The position numbers were made by a program, and so were the translations under genes. The notes under the pieces were generated by a model that was given only the letters and a program-made list of their open reading frames with translations, was not told where the DNA came from and searched no databases. Source: Lepeophtheirus salmonis (lineage: Eukaryota > Arthropoda > Copepoda > Siphonostomatoida > Caligidae). From it: a stretch of DNA of 64,000 bases. Below are positions 11,017 to 23,815 of the stretch, in pieces (the stretch's first letter is position 1; each line of letters begins with the position of its first letter). The stretch covers positions 25,327,896-25,391,895 of the forward strand of contig NC_052144.2 in the NCBI RefSeq assembly GCF_016086655.4, read 5' to 3'.

Positions 11017-11402
11017 GTGTACAATTTGTAACTTGTATAAGCAAATTGTACAAGTTCCAACCAAAAAATAAGATGAATAATTTTAAATGAAGGATTTACA
11101 GAACATCTTGGTATGAATATAATGCAATCATTGAATATTCCATAAATTATCCTTAAATTAATGCTGTAATTTTAAACAAACTACTAAAATTATGTGCATT
11201 CAAACATTGTAAAGTTAAAACGCCCACAGTTATATTGCTCATAAAAACAAATTAACCAAATAGTTTTAATAGATCAAAATGAAATGATAGTATTAATAAA
11301 TATTTGGTAATTAGAATGACCTAATTTATAATTAAATTAGCGTTTTAAGAAGAAAAAATTGTAACCTGTACAATTTTCTTATACAAGTTGAAAATTGTAT
11401 AT
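11017..11402 (+). mobile_element. Miniature inverted-repeat element G, ~38-bp ends
   Basis: The left end TACAATTTGTAACTTGTATA continues AGCAAATTGTACAAGTT. The right end is its reverse complement with few mismatches (AACCTGTACAATTTTCTTAT, then ACAAGTTGAAAATTGTA). A 390-bp element of this shape is MITE-like. Related copies lie at 32485-32790 (left end and interior kept) and 42650-43003 (inverted). No target duplication is obvious in the AT-rich flanks, so the superfamily is left open. Confidence 0.75.
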
Positions 11403-11869
11403 ATATCGGAAATTTTACACAATATACATACAGGGTTATAATTTATAGAGATATTTGAATCAATTATAGGCCTTGTATTCAAACTACTTGTGGGACGAGT
11501 AAAGGATTATATTTTCTAATATCTTTATTTAGATGGGAAATACTATTTTAGTATGATCTAAAAAATGTTGGTAAAGTCCTATTTGAAGATATATAACTTA
11601 ACAATATAGTTTTAAATTATTTTACTAGATTTAAGCTTAAAACATTAGCATCTCAACAGCACAACAGTTATATATTCATAAAATATTAACTGAATAAAAA
11701 TCAATAAAATTTTACAACAAGACATTCATCAAACTTCATACCGATTCTAGTGAACATAGAATTAAATAATTAACTAACAAACAAGCTACTTAAAACACTA
11801 AAATATTGATAAGTGGTAGTAAGAGCAAAATCTTATTTTAGCTAACAACTCACTATTTTCTTCAAGCTC

Positions 11870-12130
11870 TTTTTAAAAGTTTTTTTTTTTAATTTCAAAA
11901 ATTAAGTTTTTTTGCAAAACAAAATATCAAAAATTATTTTTTTTGCAAAAAAATTACCAAAAAATAAATTTCAAATAAAAAGTTTCAGAAATCTATAGCT
12001 ATTCACATAAATTTTTCGAAATAAAGTTTTAAATATACAATTTGTTTCCACAAATTTCATATATATTAAAATTTTTTGACAAAAATTTCAAATATTAATT
12101 TTTTTGCTCTGCTCCATAATTTGTACGAAT
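11870..12130. repeat. AAATTT-type degenerate short-unit repeat (family I)
   Basis: Repeated TTTCAAAAATTA / AATTTTTTTGCAAAA-like units of about 30 bp. The same units occur at 15.7, 39.5-39.9 and 50.6-51.1 kb, where they are joined to a GCAGGATTTTATTTTGGGGG module. Non-coding. Confidence 0.55.
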
Positions 12131-14680
12131 ACCTTTTTTTTTTAAAGAAATGATATATTTTCAAAAAAATTAATTGCTCCTATGATCGGGTAAAAAATTT
12201 TCATACTGTTCATGTTAACAAATTCACGAGTTGAAATTCAGTTCTTCATATTATTACACATAAAATTCGTTTAGAATGTACATATGGTATAACGGGGGGA
12301 ATTCACACAATTATGAGTCTGCAATATCATGCAATAAACTTGTAATTACATAGGTTAGCAGAATATACTAAGATTAAACATTTCCTTAAATAAAAAAATC
12401 ATTTTTATTCCTTCACTTTAGGATTCTCATATTGTTTTCATGTGTACGTAGGGGAGACCGAGAAAGTTTGCATCAAACTCCTTTTTCTCGATCATCAAAA
12501 AAACTACAGCCACAAAATATATATCAAACTTATATAATAGTATACAAATTACCATGACGTACCTGTATTATTTATTTTATTTTAAATTATTTTATTAACT
12601 CCAGAATTTAGTCAAACTTGTCGATAGACAACATTTGAATTTTTGTATCCCTTTCGCCAATATAATTAGAATAAATAGAAATATATTCCTCCTTCAACCC
12701 GGGAATCGATCATGTTTTATGACAAAAATCAACTTATTAGCGAAAAAACAAACTTGCACTCCAGAGCCAAGGAATTTGGTTTTTTATGACTAAAGTGTTT
12801 TACTATAATATTAGTGAAAACGATGCTTTCTATAGTGCGCTTTAAAATTTGGGACCGATAAATAGGGACAAGATTGATTTCAATCCCTATAGTGAGTTAT
12901 TTTAATGTCTGGAATTAATCAACTTATGGGCGTATATTCTTTTTATCATGCTGTGTGACAATGCAAAAGGATGGATTTTCATACTCCATGATTGCAAAAA
13001 GTTAAGTTTTCTTTGCACACCCAATCTTCTTATTTTCTAACTAACTATAAGCACAAAAAAGTCATGAAAAAAATTATGCAAAAATATGCTTATCACGATT
13101 TGCATTATACCCATACAAGAGAACTAATTATTTTCACCTGTGCAAGGAATAAGTATGGTTTGTACATTATACCCTGTGTTAGTTTCTCAAAGTATATCTT
13201 TAATTACAAAATGTTCATGAAATCATATATTTTGTCGTGACCTGTCTCAACAAGCTACATATATATAATATTATGTTTGTGTGAATTAGGGCAGTTTTTC
13301 GGGGTTTAATCATCATTTTCTATATATGTGTGCATGTTCCTATGTTGAATCACATCATGCAATTGTGTGATTACAATTAATTAAAGGCATGTTAGAAAAA
13401 AAAAAAAGAATTCTTCTATGGTTATTATTTTATAGTCGTATGAGAACCTAAAACCATGATACTTTGTGATAAGGCACGTGCTCTTTGGTGGAAGGAAGAA
13501 GAATCTAACATTTATTTTTCTTTTATTTCCTTAGTAGTAACCTTCTTTGCTCCTAAAATAAGATTAATTACATATGAGTAATTATCTAATTTTTTTAACA
13601 AGTCTAATTGTACAACCAATGTCATAGATTCGGATGAAATTATAACTAAGGTAAGATGTTTATCTAATTAGCTTCACTTTAAAACTCCAGGCTGAATTTC
13701 ATCCACAGTAAGATTTATGAACATGTGATATTCAGCAAAGATTTTCTGACTAATTTGTACTTATCTCAAAGTCAATTCAGATTACAAAGACTTTATTCCG
13801 TGGTTATTCAATCCAATATTGACAATGCTGTAGGAAATGTTTGGTATATTTATGTACTCGAATATCTAAAATTAATTCTAATGTCATCCAAATCTGTAAC
13901 TTTGGGTATCCACTGATTTTAATACTTTTGTGAATTAATCTATATATTATATTTTTTAACAATTTCAATCGTACATCACAATGATTCTTCATTGACATAA
14001 AAATGCGCATTCTACTTGGTTGTATACTGTCAATTTTTCTTCTATTAACTCCCTTATCAGTAATTTAAATTGGTTGAATTTTCCACCCATAAAAGGAGAG
14101 AGTGGAAAAAAATAAATTACATAAATTAAAATTACTTTTTCCTTCCAAATCTCCTTCTGTCTCTTCTTCAGATCCATGATAGACTCCATCATACGCCAAC
14201 CATATGAGGATACGAAACACCTGCTCCAGATATTTCTCAAATCCGACAGGGATTTGAATTAGCTCTTGAAAAATATTTCACTTTTCAGACCACCCTCGTA
14301 TAAGTAACTATAATTATTTATGGGTATGTTTTTTTCTTTTTTTAATTAATAGCTTATAAAATAAATCACATCTCATTATATAATCTTTAGTTTTAATTGT
14401 GCATTTAAGCTTTATGTCATTTTGACATCTTGGCCATTTAAGGTATGAAAATATTACGAACATACCATTGTTAACAAAAGATAATTGTCATTCATCTAAC
14501 AAATCTTCAGAACACAGATTAAAGTTAAGGATGCAAGCATATTGACAGTTGACAACAGAATACAATAAACATTTTTGTGTAAAAGAGGTAACTTTGACAA
14601 TTTTTAAATGTTTCTTTTTGGAGGAATGATTTCAAAATACAATATAGGCAATAATGTGACGTACCAGAGTTGTATTTTTT
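12131..14680. other. Unassigned interval
   Basis: At about 12448 a GTAGGGGAGACCGAGAAAG motif resembles the left end of the inverted-repeat element at 54791-55951, including the nearby CTACAGCCACAAAATAT; its right end was not found. Several plus and minus open frames of 60-83 codons at 12.99, 13.73-13.92 and 13.99-14.24 kb are of chance length and match nothing I recognise. Confidence 0.45.
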
Positions 14681-14800
14681 CCTATTAATATGAGACTTAA
14701 AATATTTATTATCGATCCCTGAAAATGACACAAATTTTAAAACGCCCTCTAAAGGTCGTCATTTTTGCTGATAAATTTTATTGAACGACGAAACTCAATG
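14680..14800 (+). repeat. Dispersed repeat C, uninterrupted copy
   Basis: AATATGAGACTTAAAAT to CTAAAGGTCGTCATTTTTGC. This is the uninterrupted relative of 10660-10945 and the reference for the empty site of the hAT-like insertion there. Confidence 0.6.
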
Positions 14801-15400
14801 GACAACACGCCCAGAATAAATTATTCTCTTGAACTCTTATTATGTAGGTTCGTTCCTGGAGATTGGAGAAGAATATATACTTTATTTATATGGACTTATA
14901 AGAAGATTCCGAGGTAGTGCTTTTTAATTTCCCCTTAAAAAAAGTAAGTGAAGTACAATAATAATCAGTAAAGAGAAGAATTATGCGTGCAAAATGTGTG
15001 CGTAAGCATTTGAGTGAACCCACTTTTATATTTAATCTATGCAACTCCATATTATCAATTAAAGGAACATTAAAAATATATACATATATAACTTCAGTGA
15101 ACCAGTTAGTTTTAGTTAACTAATAATTATTAATTATCTTTTAGGCAGGCAGACAAATCCACGAGAATAGTTTGCTATTGATCTTAATTCAAGCTTAATT
15201 AGATTACACGAACACAGGGATACTTGCAAAAAGTACCTTTTTGGAATATCAAATATGCTACAGCAATAAAATTTACATTACAATTTTCAGCAGAGGAGTC
15301 TCCACAAATCAAGTAACTTTTCTTAAATTTCTAAGTTAAAGTAGGGTAAAAAAATATTAATAGTAGAGCTCAAATTTAATTATTAAAACATTATGGAAAA
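14801..15400. other. Unassigned AT-rich interval
   Basis: Only chance-length reading frames. A short similarity, TGCAACTCCAT..TATCAATTA, is shared with about 2940-2970. Nothing else was seen. Confidence 0.4.
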
Positions 15401-15845
15401 AATCCAAAAACCAAGACCCCTCCCCCCCACCTCAGCAAAAAATTTAATCCTGCGGACGACCCTGCAATTGTATTTATATTATAATATAAATAATGGGAGG
15501 GGGATTTTTTTTTTTTTTTTATTTTTCAACTTTACTTGAGAAAATATACAAAAACTGATTTTGAGGAGTCAAAGTAATGTTTTGGATTAGTAATATTTTC
15601 TGTGAGTCTTTCATTAGTTAATATAACTGAGGATAAATTTGGAAGTTTTGTAATCATATATTATATCCATAAGTATTGCAAGCTGTAGTACCCGTCATTG
15701 CCCAGTTTTATTAGGAGTCATTTAAATAAAGATTTAATTTTTTGAAAAAAAAATTCAAATATTAAATTTTTAGCAGGAAAATTTCAAAAAACTATAGATA
15801 TTTTCAGAAGGTTAAATTTTTAGAAATTATTTTCTGGGAAATTTA
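15400..15845 (-). repeat. Family I fragments (CCTGCGGAC module and AAATTT units)
   Basis: On the minus strand 15405-15470 gives GTCCGCAGGATTAAATTTTT followed by a G-rich run, matching the modules at 50644 and 52613. From about 15725 AAATTT-type units follow. The C-run GACCCCTCCCCCCCACC at about 15415 is unusually GC-rich for the window. Confidence 0.5.
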
Positions 15846-15854
15846 GTTTAAGCT

Positions 15855-16050
15855 ACACATGCGTAGTTACTCAATACGTAGATGCCTTCTCCTCAAAAAT
15901 GAGAAAATAAAAATAAACATTGTTCAAATTGCCTACAACATCAATAAAATCGAATGCACAGGTATTTACAATCCTAAATATATGTACTCTATACACTAAA
16001 GCCTACATAAAAACAGACAAACTTTGATCTATTAATATTGATTTAAATAC
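15855..16050 (-). repeat. Dispersed repeat D, inverted short copy
   Basis: Reading plus, CATGCGTAGTTACTCAATAC matches the end module of D. The far edge ACAGACAAACTTTGATC...ATTAATA is the reverse complement of the opposite end module at 55067-55105. Both end modules are therefore present with little of the ~125-bp subrepeats between them, which suggests the number of internal subrepeats varies between copies. Confidence 0.5.
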
Positions 16051-17100
16051 GCTTTGCAGCAAGCATGAAGAAGTTTGTGAGTGTGAATTTCTCCGATCTA
16101 TAATATTGACCATTGAATAATATTATAAAAATCTTATTATATCTTAATCTGCTATATATATTGAAAGTATATAGTATGAGTCGAGCCAAACGCCCATGTG
16201 ATTTCATTCATTTTTACAAACCGTACCTATACAACTTTATACATATATATTATAGTGATGTAAATCCAGTGAATGTTTTAGCTGGCCCATTTTTTTTCTG
16301 GAAATGGTAGTCTGAAGAATGAATTTTCTTTTCCTTAGAATCTCAATATATTTAGGGAAGGGATGTTCCCTAAATAATAATGACAACTTTCAACTGCCCA
16401 GGTTAGGAGGAGAGTTGCAACATTTGAAGGGTAGCATTCAAATATAATTTTTATATTTAAAATTCAGATTTTGTATAATCTCTAAATAAATAAAAACAAT
16501 TTATGACATATGTTGGTATGCTGTGCTACATTTTGGTGTGTCTGAGTCAAACCAACTCCGAATAATTAAGTCAAAAAGAAAACGTTTTACAGCTTCTTGG
16601 TCTCTTTTTTAAAATAATCAAATTAAAAAAACTAGACGTTTATATAACAAAGATACATTGATATTCATGTCAATGGCTTCTGTGGTCGATTCGGACATGT
16701 ACTTAAGACTTAGGAAAAAACATCAAAATCTTAGCACTGATACATCCCCAATACATAGTAGAGATGTATCGGATACAAAAAAGTACAATTTTGGGTATTC
16801 GTGAGTAAGGTTACGAATACTCATAAAATGAAAATAATTCCTTTTGCAAATGATGCAAATCACTTAATTTTTGTTCTTTTTTAAAAAAAAAATATCATGA
16901 CATAATAGTTTATTGAAAGCATCGTCACCATCATCACCAGTGATGTATAAAGCTGATCAAAAAGTATGGAGAAATAACTGTTTTGAGATTTGTCCAATTC
17001 ATTGTTGTACTAAAGTTTCCCTCTAATAAATAATCTATAGTTTGCCGCCTTACTTAGTACAATATCGAATATAATAAATATTAGTAGTCAAATGTCATCA
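16051..17100. other. Unassigned AT-rich interval
   Basis: A fragment at 16320-16400 (TAATAATGACAACT and neighbours) resembles the distal part of repeat A seen at 23660 and 59150. A 65-codon open frame at 16113-16310 is of chance length. Nothing else is supported. Confidence 0.4.
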
Positions 17101-17640
17101 AAAATTCCCCCTACGCCTGCATTGCTATTAATGTAATACTTATCTACCATCGTTCCTAGATGTTCATATTTTTGGATATCCAAGACACAAGTCTTTTGAT
17201 CCTCTCTTCCACGTCATGTTCTGTTCAAAAGATCTCGCCTCTTTATATCTCACTCCGTGGATATCATCTCTTTAATTATGCAGATGCCCCTTCACATCTA
17301 AGTATAAGATAGATACTTCTGTCCTAGTGAATCATTACCTCGACGCTCAAAAATACATAAATTGCCCCAGATCTTCTACGGAATCATCGTCCATAAGAGC
17401 TAAAAAGTCCCATAAATAGACAGAATAATCGACTGAGAGACCAGTGAGGAACAGAAAGATTTCTCAACCTCCATCCACAGATCCTTCATTAAAATTATTG
17501 AGACCATTCCTCATTCAGTCTATTCGATTCGTCTCCTAAACTAAGAAAACTTTTTCCTAACTAAGAGTTCTTTAGTGTCCTTCATGTACGTATAATGCAG
17601 AAATCACTCAATCCAACGATCTATATGGTTATATAACTTG
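17100..17640. other. Less AT-rich, unique-looking stretch
   Basis: This ~540-bp segment has visibly more C and G than its surroundings, lacks homopolymer runs and matches none of the repeat families noted here. All frames contain stops. One minus-strand stretch reads HDVEERIKRLVSWISKNMN before a stop, which looks protein-like but is not recognised. It may be a decayed coding sequence or part of a host non-coding exon. Confidence 0.3.
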
Positions 17641-18057
17641 CATACTTCAATCTCACCATTTATTTCCTTGTTAATTGTGAATCATTAGAAAACAAGTGGA
17701 AAATGATTCTTCTCTTTCATTGATATTTTTGTCTGCAAAGCTATTCTGCTATTTAGTTTACTTATTTCTTTATAAAAAAAGTCTCATTTAATTTTGTTTT
17801 TGTACTTTTGACAATTGTTGCTTATAATTTGGTAAATCAATTTCTATATTTAATATTAATAACTTATATATCCATTCATTTCTCATTTTTAATTTGTCTG
17901 ATTTTCTGCATATAACTTCTCTTAATATTTTTTATAATTGTTTATCTTCTTTCTAAAACATATTCCCCCGGTATGTAAAAATAAAAGAAACCAAAAATGA
18001 AAGTAGTAATCCCGTTTGGGAAAAAAAGAAGCTAAGCTGTCATGACATTTCATTAAA

Positions 18058-18330
18058 TTAGCTGCAAAACAACTGTGAGAGGAAGGAAATAAACACCAGC
18101 CCATCTAATTTATAACAAGGACGAAAGTGCAGGAATTGATGTCGATTCTCAATTCTACTCAGCTTAGAGTTATAACTCCAGAGGAGTAAACCCTCATTGT
18201 TACGCACTCGCACAAATTTTACTTTATACTTGGATTTTCTGTCTTTAAAAATTAAATAATAGTAAAACACCTTTGGAAAATAAAAAACCCAGTTCAGATT
18301 GTAAACTAGGAAATATTTCATGAGCCTCTG
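18058..18330 (+). repeat. Dispersed repeat A, divergent copy
   Basis: Contains CTGTGAGAGGAAGGAAATAA, AACACCAGCCC, then TGTCGATTCTCAATTCTACT and GAGTTATAACTCC, the characteristic order of family A. The 87-codon minus-strand frame across it is not evidence of a gene, because it lies within a repeat. Confidence 0.55.
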
Positions 18331-18934
18331 ATCATCACTAATTATTATATACCCACAGGTCCGTAGAAGTGATACATCTCTAGTACGTACATTGGCTTTA
18401 TTTTGTAATTAGTTACATGTATTGATTTATCTGCTTTTATGACTTGTTATTCGCATGATATCAATTTCAAACATTGCTAAACAGGTCGTTTACAGTATTA
18501 AATATTCATTACCCTCCGAAAAGACACAGAATATATCTAAAATCTATATAAGTTGTACATACAAATGTATATTTCTAGAATAGTATTGATAGGGTAACAA
18601 GTAGAAGCAAGTTTTTTTTTGTTTTTTTTTGGCTGATGTGGAACATGTTTATGTAGCCATAATATGCTCATTAGGGAGGTTTGTTTGTCAACTTTCTTCG
18701 AATTTCGATTACGACTAGTGTGGAAATTTCATTGTTCTACGATGTCATCCTAAGATCGAAAGTATGGATTGGAAGGATGAATAAAGGCCAAGCTTATTGA
18801 AATAAGGATTAAAATAAACCATCATTCTTTAATTGTGGTAGTAATTGCCGAGAGTAATTAGGCGTTGACTAAAAGAAAAATTAGGTTTTAATTATATAGA
18901 AAAAAATTTCACAAGAAATCATCACTTTTACTCT
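18331..18934. other. Unassigned AT-rich interval
   Basis: No open frame, terminal repeat or known motif was seen. The stretch 18700-18800 (GATGTCATCCTAAGATCG) is unique-looking but unassigned. Confidence 0.4.
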
Positions 18935-19390
18935 TCATTTTTCATGCGTAACTACTGAATACTTATATCAATTCATTTGTATTCTCTCCTCCAGAATGAA
19001 ATAAAAGTTTGAGAAAAAATAACTAATATGATCGGATGACTAATGAGTATTAAAAAAACACCCAGTGATCCATGTATGCTACATACAAAACAACCTGCAA
19101 GAGTTAATTCATTTTTACATACTAATGTTTATATTTTATTTACATCTTAACATATGCATACTCCATCCTAAATGAACATATCTAAAATATTTCATAAATA
19201 CGACTAAATTGTTATTTCTTAGATCAAAAATACATTATATATATATACATCAGGAAGCACTACATACATTGCACCCTGTATACACGCTCAATGCAACATC
19301 CAAAACACATTCAAAATGTCATTAATATAAATACATTGTTATTTCTTAGAGAAAAAATTAAGAGGCATATAGTATAAACAGTCCACACTA
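18935..19390 (-). repeat. Dispersed repeat D, inverted copy with ~127-bp tandem subunits
   Basis: The motif GTTATTTCTTAGA recurs at 19211 and 19338, a spacing of 127 bp, and is the reverse complement of TCTAAGAAATAA(C) in the plus-strand array at 55.1-55.5 kb. Each unit also carries ATGCTACATACAAAACA or an equivalent and a TGCACCCTG..TACAC block. The end module GCGTAACTACTGAATAC starts the copy at about 18945. Non-coding. Confidence 0.7.
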
Positions 19391-20020
19391 TGACTGTTTT
19401 TCATAAATAAACTCTCCTCTATTCATAGAGATTTTGAAATATATTTTTATAAGCTTTAAAGAATATTAATTTTTTTTTTCTAAAATATTTGATGGAACAA
19501 CAAAAACGAACAACGTAAGCAAATATTTAACTTTTTAATACGTGGATCATCAAAATTTCCTTACGTCATTCTTTCTCTTTGCTCCATGACTTTTTAAAAA
19601 AAACACTTTACAGGACCACAATCATTGGGCCTGATTCCCCAATAGTTTATCGGTAGTAATATTGATCAGTCTATTATTATTGAGTTATCACTTGACAACT
19701 TTTCCCCACTAGCCGCCATTGATAAAAGTTGACATACAAACCGCCCTAATGTGCCTCTATGTGAAGATCATATAGATACATAAGTGATTGTTATTGACAT
19801 GCCTTAACAATCTATATTTTTTAAACATCATTTTTTATATTATTTCATTCACATTGTCAAAAAATTATTATTTACTTATTTATATAACAATTTGATGACA
19901 ATTCCAAATACGGTCAAACCTCAGATGCCTTAGATGGTCCCTTAAAAACAAAGGTCCAATACATAAATGAAGACCTGCCTAGGGTGGAAAATAATTCTTT
20001 TATACTGTACTTATGTATTA
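19391..20020. other. Unassigned AT-rich interval
   Basis: No open frame of note. CCCTAATGTGCC near 19743 and CACTAGCCGCCATTG near 19707 are unique-looking. No feature is supported. Confidence 0.4.
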
Positions 20021-20021
20021 G

Positions 20022-21112
20022 TGTTGAGTTAAGTCCTTTATTGACTTTAGTCGGGGTTTTTTAAAGCAGATTTGGAATGATATTTCCGTCAAAACTGTGG
20101 TTTCGGACGGTGCATTGAAATCGATTACAAAAAGTAGAGATATTTTTTCGGTCTCGTAGAAAGGCTGAAATGTCTTATTTCAGCAGTTAATGTCTGTATT
20201 ATTTTAATATGATAATTAATATTCTTGGAACACAAAATTTAGTAATATAAGCCATAATATGGGGAAATAAACCGACTGAATGAAAGGAACTTTTATATGC
20301 ATAATCTTAAATTAAATTATATTGTTCCTAAAACGGTCCCATTTCCTCATACACTCAAAAGTGATTATGCGAAGTGTTTCGAGGATTGGAAAAAGCATTG
20401 GCACAATTGTATTGTATCTGATACTTTCATAAATATTGATGAATAAATACATATTTTTCCAAACAAAATGGAAAGTCCCATTACTTTTTGACACACCTCG
20501 TATATTTATGTGGGATAGAGGTGAAGTTTATCCGAAAGTCCACCAACATCACTTAGAAGTCCCTTTCAATCGCCTTATCAATGTCAATGGCATCTTAGAT
20601 CGATCATGCTATGTTTTCTGCTACGCTTTCTTTCATAAAGCACTTTTTTGATTCCGGTGTAATTGAGGGGATTGCCCATTGTTGATTCTTTATGTTAGAA
20701 TTCTGTAAGAAGTATAAAGAAGCGTTATTGTCTATAATTTGCTATATTGAGTTTGTGTTTGTTCTTCTTTAGTATGCACTCATAAACTTTGGAATGGAAT
20801 CTAAGTTCCAAAACTTTTGGTTTGAAGCTTCTTAGATGGGACATAACTTTTTATCCTTGTTAATTTAATTAAAAGGGTTCATTTATAGTAGCTGCATAAT
20901 GAGAATTAGAGTAATATACTCAATGCCTCTGGCGGACAAAAAATTTATCGATAAGCCAACATATTTGAACGAATATGAATCACGTGGACAAGTTACACCA
21001 CTTGCTTTATAGCTGATCAAGATCGATTTTTTGTGGGTTGATTGAGACTGAATTAGTTCTATCTAACACAAATCATAATCAGTCTAAGATTTTCAAACTA
21101 AAATCAACACTA
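20022..21112 (+). mobile_element. Family B element, large divergent copy containing a mariner fragment
   Basis: The left end TAGTGTTGAG and right end ATCAACACTA match the termini of the family B copies at 4.5 and 52.8 kb, and inside both ends TCGGTC / GTCTAAGATTTTCA motifs align with the shorter copies. This copy is about 1.1 kb rather than ~0.5-0.6 kb. Part of the excess is explained by the mariner 3' relic at 20335-20515; the rest (20515-20990) is unassigned. The flanks show only weak similarity as a target duplication. Confidence 0.5.
20335..20515 (+). pseudogene. Mariner-type transposase C-terminus and 3' end
   Basis: An open plus-strand reading ends ...KSDYAK then CFEDWKKHWHNCIVSD then FINIDE and TAA at about 20450. 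C-termini of this form (CFEDW..RWHKCI) are known from mariner-like transposases in arthropods. After the stop comes TTACTTTTTGACACACCTCG, which looks like the element's terminal inverted repeat. Everything upstream of the last ~40 residues is absent, including the catalytic residues. It lies inside the larger family B element. Confidence 0.65.
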
Positions 21113-21487
21113 ATATGCACCAAAAAAGGAACACGGCATATCTATTAACTAGATCTGAAAGGACTTCTATAAATAATATTTTGCATGCTCGCAACTGAGT
21201 CGAGGACATGTATTGAATTAAAAATACGTACATATACATTATACAGTATGTATAGTTATATGTACATAATTTCACGGTCTATATTTTATCAATCGACCTC
21301 CAACTTGATGGTATACATACATTCAAATATGCTCTCTCTATATCCAATACTGAGCACTTATAAAAAATGTACCTATACATCATTAATAGTCTTCAGCTTC
21401 AGTCTGAAAATCTTTGACCAATCTAGCATCCAACTAAATAAATTAACTAAGCCAAGACGTAATATAGCAAAACCCGTTTAAGGTATC

Positions 21488-22090
21488 AAAGCTTAATATG
21501 GAAAACCAAACACTTACTAATTCAATCATTAATGAAGGTTGAGTTTTCGAAAATAATTCATATTTCGATATATTAAGCCATAAACAATTATGTACAAAAT
21601 AAAACTTACGCACAAGTCGAGAAAATGAGACTTGAACATTATCGTCGAAATTGTATTATTACACTTCAAGCAGTTGGACATCTCCAGGAAAACTGTCTAT
21701 GCCGTCAGCAAGTTCAAAACGTTGGAGAGGAGGAAGGACTCTGTCAAAATGGCCAAACTGGCCCGGAGGAGTTAAAGAAAACAGCCCAGGCCAATCTCCT
21801 CAAGTCCATGACGGCCCATGCAAGAGATCTTGGGGTTTCACACCAGACTTCATGGGAGAGATCAAAAAAGTAAGTGGAGAGGCCAATTTTGCGACCAGCA
21901 ATGAAAAAATCCATCTCCTCCGTAGCAACAATCTTTTGAATGAGTATTTTGAGTTCTGTTGAACTATTTTTTGACACTTTTGGCCACCCTACAGGCCTGA
22001 TACTAACCCTCTCGACTACACCTTTGGGGCGCATGTCGTGGGGAATGCCTGAATTTCCTTGGGCTTTGCGCGGACTTTTCGTAACGACCC
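21488..22090 (+). pseudogene. Mariner M1 deletion derivative, copy 1
   Basis: The terminal repeat region (CAAACACTTACTAATTCAA) precedes a transposase relic from 21625: a helix-turn-helix-like N-terminal segment split between two frames, LKKTAQANLLKSMTAHARDL, then a frameshift. After RSNNLLNE the sequence jumps straight to WPPYRPDTNPLDYTF, so the DDD/E catalytic core is missing. The junction GTTCTGTTGAACTATTTTTT plus GACACTTTTGG is shared with the copies at 44.9, 48.2 and 51.6 kb. The right end beyond about 22090 is lost. It belongs to the mariner/Tc1 superfamily and is non-functional. Confidence 0.8.
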
Positions 22091-23400
22091 TCGTAACTAC
22101 TCAAAAGAAAATAACAGTGCACAATTGCCGATATTGTCAACATACGGTGTGGAAATCGTACCGACATCATACATTTTATAAGTGATTGAAAATTGAATTC
22201 AAAATTAGAAAATAACAGCTTCTATTGGAGCATAACAGACAAAAAGGTGGACCAAATTGCCCAAAATTTGAAAAATTAATGTTTAACTATATTCCTGGCC
22301 TATTAAAATTTGCTTATATAGTATTATTTTATTTTTGACCTTTGTAATGTATTTAGTTATTAATGGAAGAGTATGCAATTATATTTCTAATAACTATTTG
22401 CCCCCTTTAATAACCCCAGGGAGGCCATTATAGTTCAAATTATGTTATACTGGAAAAGTTGTGAAGATTTCAATCACTTTTTGGTTTTCTGCAACTATTT
22501 GATTTTGAAGCTTTTATTTCCACAAAGTCAGCTTCAAGGTAAAATTAATTAATTATACTTGTTTGTGTACCTCTAATTTGTTCAATATGAAAGTAAAACT
22601 AGATGACATCGTAAAGGAAGTTGCAAAAACTTTGTTGAAAGCACAATTTAAAAAAAATCTTGATTGCTAATAAAGAAAATAGCAATTAATTAATTTTTGA
22701 GTATCAAATCTACTCATTAAAGCATTGTATCTTTAGCATCTAAATGCATTTTTTTCATTAGGCTTTTGTTTATTGAACCTTCTTTTAATTTCAATTTTGA
22801 ATTAAATAATTGTATAATAAAATTGAATGAAAATCAAGATTTGCACATAAATATTAAAAATTTGCAGATGCTATTAAAAATAGTGGCAATACATATACCT
22901 AGATAATTAATACTGCGATACATACCTTCAAGTCCAAACGTGAGTAGTAGTTGTGCTTAGCAGAGAGGGGCATTCTGTTAATAACTTCCGTGGAGTAAAA
23001 AAAAAATTAGTGGATTGACCAATTAGCGGAATCCCAAAATTGTACAAACCCCAATTCCATCATAACTCCTTACTTACTCAAAGATCTACTGGTTTTGAAG
23101 ATGATACATATATTTCAGCCAATAGTTTTAGTACCGTTTTGAGTTTATTCTTAATGGGCTCACCGTAATTCAATTTATAAATGGACAGATTTATAAACCC
23201 GTTGCTTTGTTTTTGATTTCACCATGTTAGAACCACTTACAAGAGGTTATGCGAGGAGGACATATAAATTATAATTAAATAAAGACAAAAAATTAACATG
23301 ATGTGGGAGTACTGCTCGTTTAAAAGGTACTATTTTCAAATAATCTTTAACTATTTTTTCAGTGTGCAGGGGGGGGGGAGGGGGATGCAGGCGTCTTAAG
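22091..23400. other. Unassigned interval
   Basis: 22050-22170 is less AT-rich and not placed in any family. The remainder is AT-rich with only chance-length frames. A G-run at about 23367 (GGGGGGGGGAGGGGG-like) is notable only for composition. Confidence 0.4.
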
Positions 23401-23429
23401 AGAGTTTTAGATCAAGAACAAGACAAATC

Positions 23430-23815
23430 TTTAGTAAGGAAAACAAAGATACAAAAATCAACATGGTAACCCTGACAATGTGACGAATGTTTTGGAGAAA
23501 ATCGGCTTCAATCAGCTGTGACATGGGCAGAAGCATATAAACAAGGGCATTTGCTAGAATTACTCCGATGTCGATCCCCAATTATAACTCCGCAAGTGTT
23601 CAATGAAGTTTTTAATATAATTCAATATATTAAGGGAAGGAAGTTCACACCTAAGGAATTAAATAATAATGACAACTGCTATGGAAAAGAAAATGCAATT
23701 TTTAGATTACCAATTCAAAAAAAGGGCCAGCTAAAAATTAAAGGATTTACATCACTACACTTCTCTGCCTTCTTCCTTCTAAATATTCATAATTCCTCCC
23801 TTGTTGGGAACATCT
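23430..23815 (+). repeat. Dispersed repeat A, well-preserved copy
   Basis: In order: AACATGGTAACCCTGACAAT, GAATGTTTTGGAGAAAATC, CAGCTGTGACATGGGCAGAA, ACAAGGGCATTTGCTAGAAT, TCCGATGTCGATCCCCAATT, AACTCC, then TTAAATAATAATGACAACTG and the run to about 23760. The 99-codon plus-strand frame 23518-23817 spans the repeat. The equivalent frame in the 58.8-kb copy (59100-59300) gives a related peptide, RKFTxxxLNNNDNCxGKE, but other copies do not keep it open, so no gene is called. Confidence 0.7.

Noticed and set aside
21625..22185. Several overlapping frames of 81-103 codons as separate genes
   Set aside because: They are different frames of one frameshifted mariner relic or its antisense.
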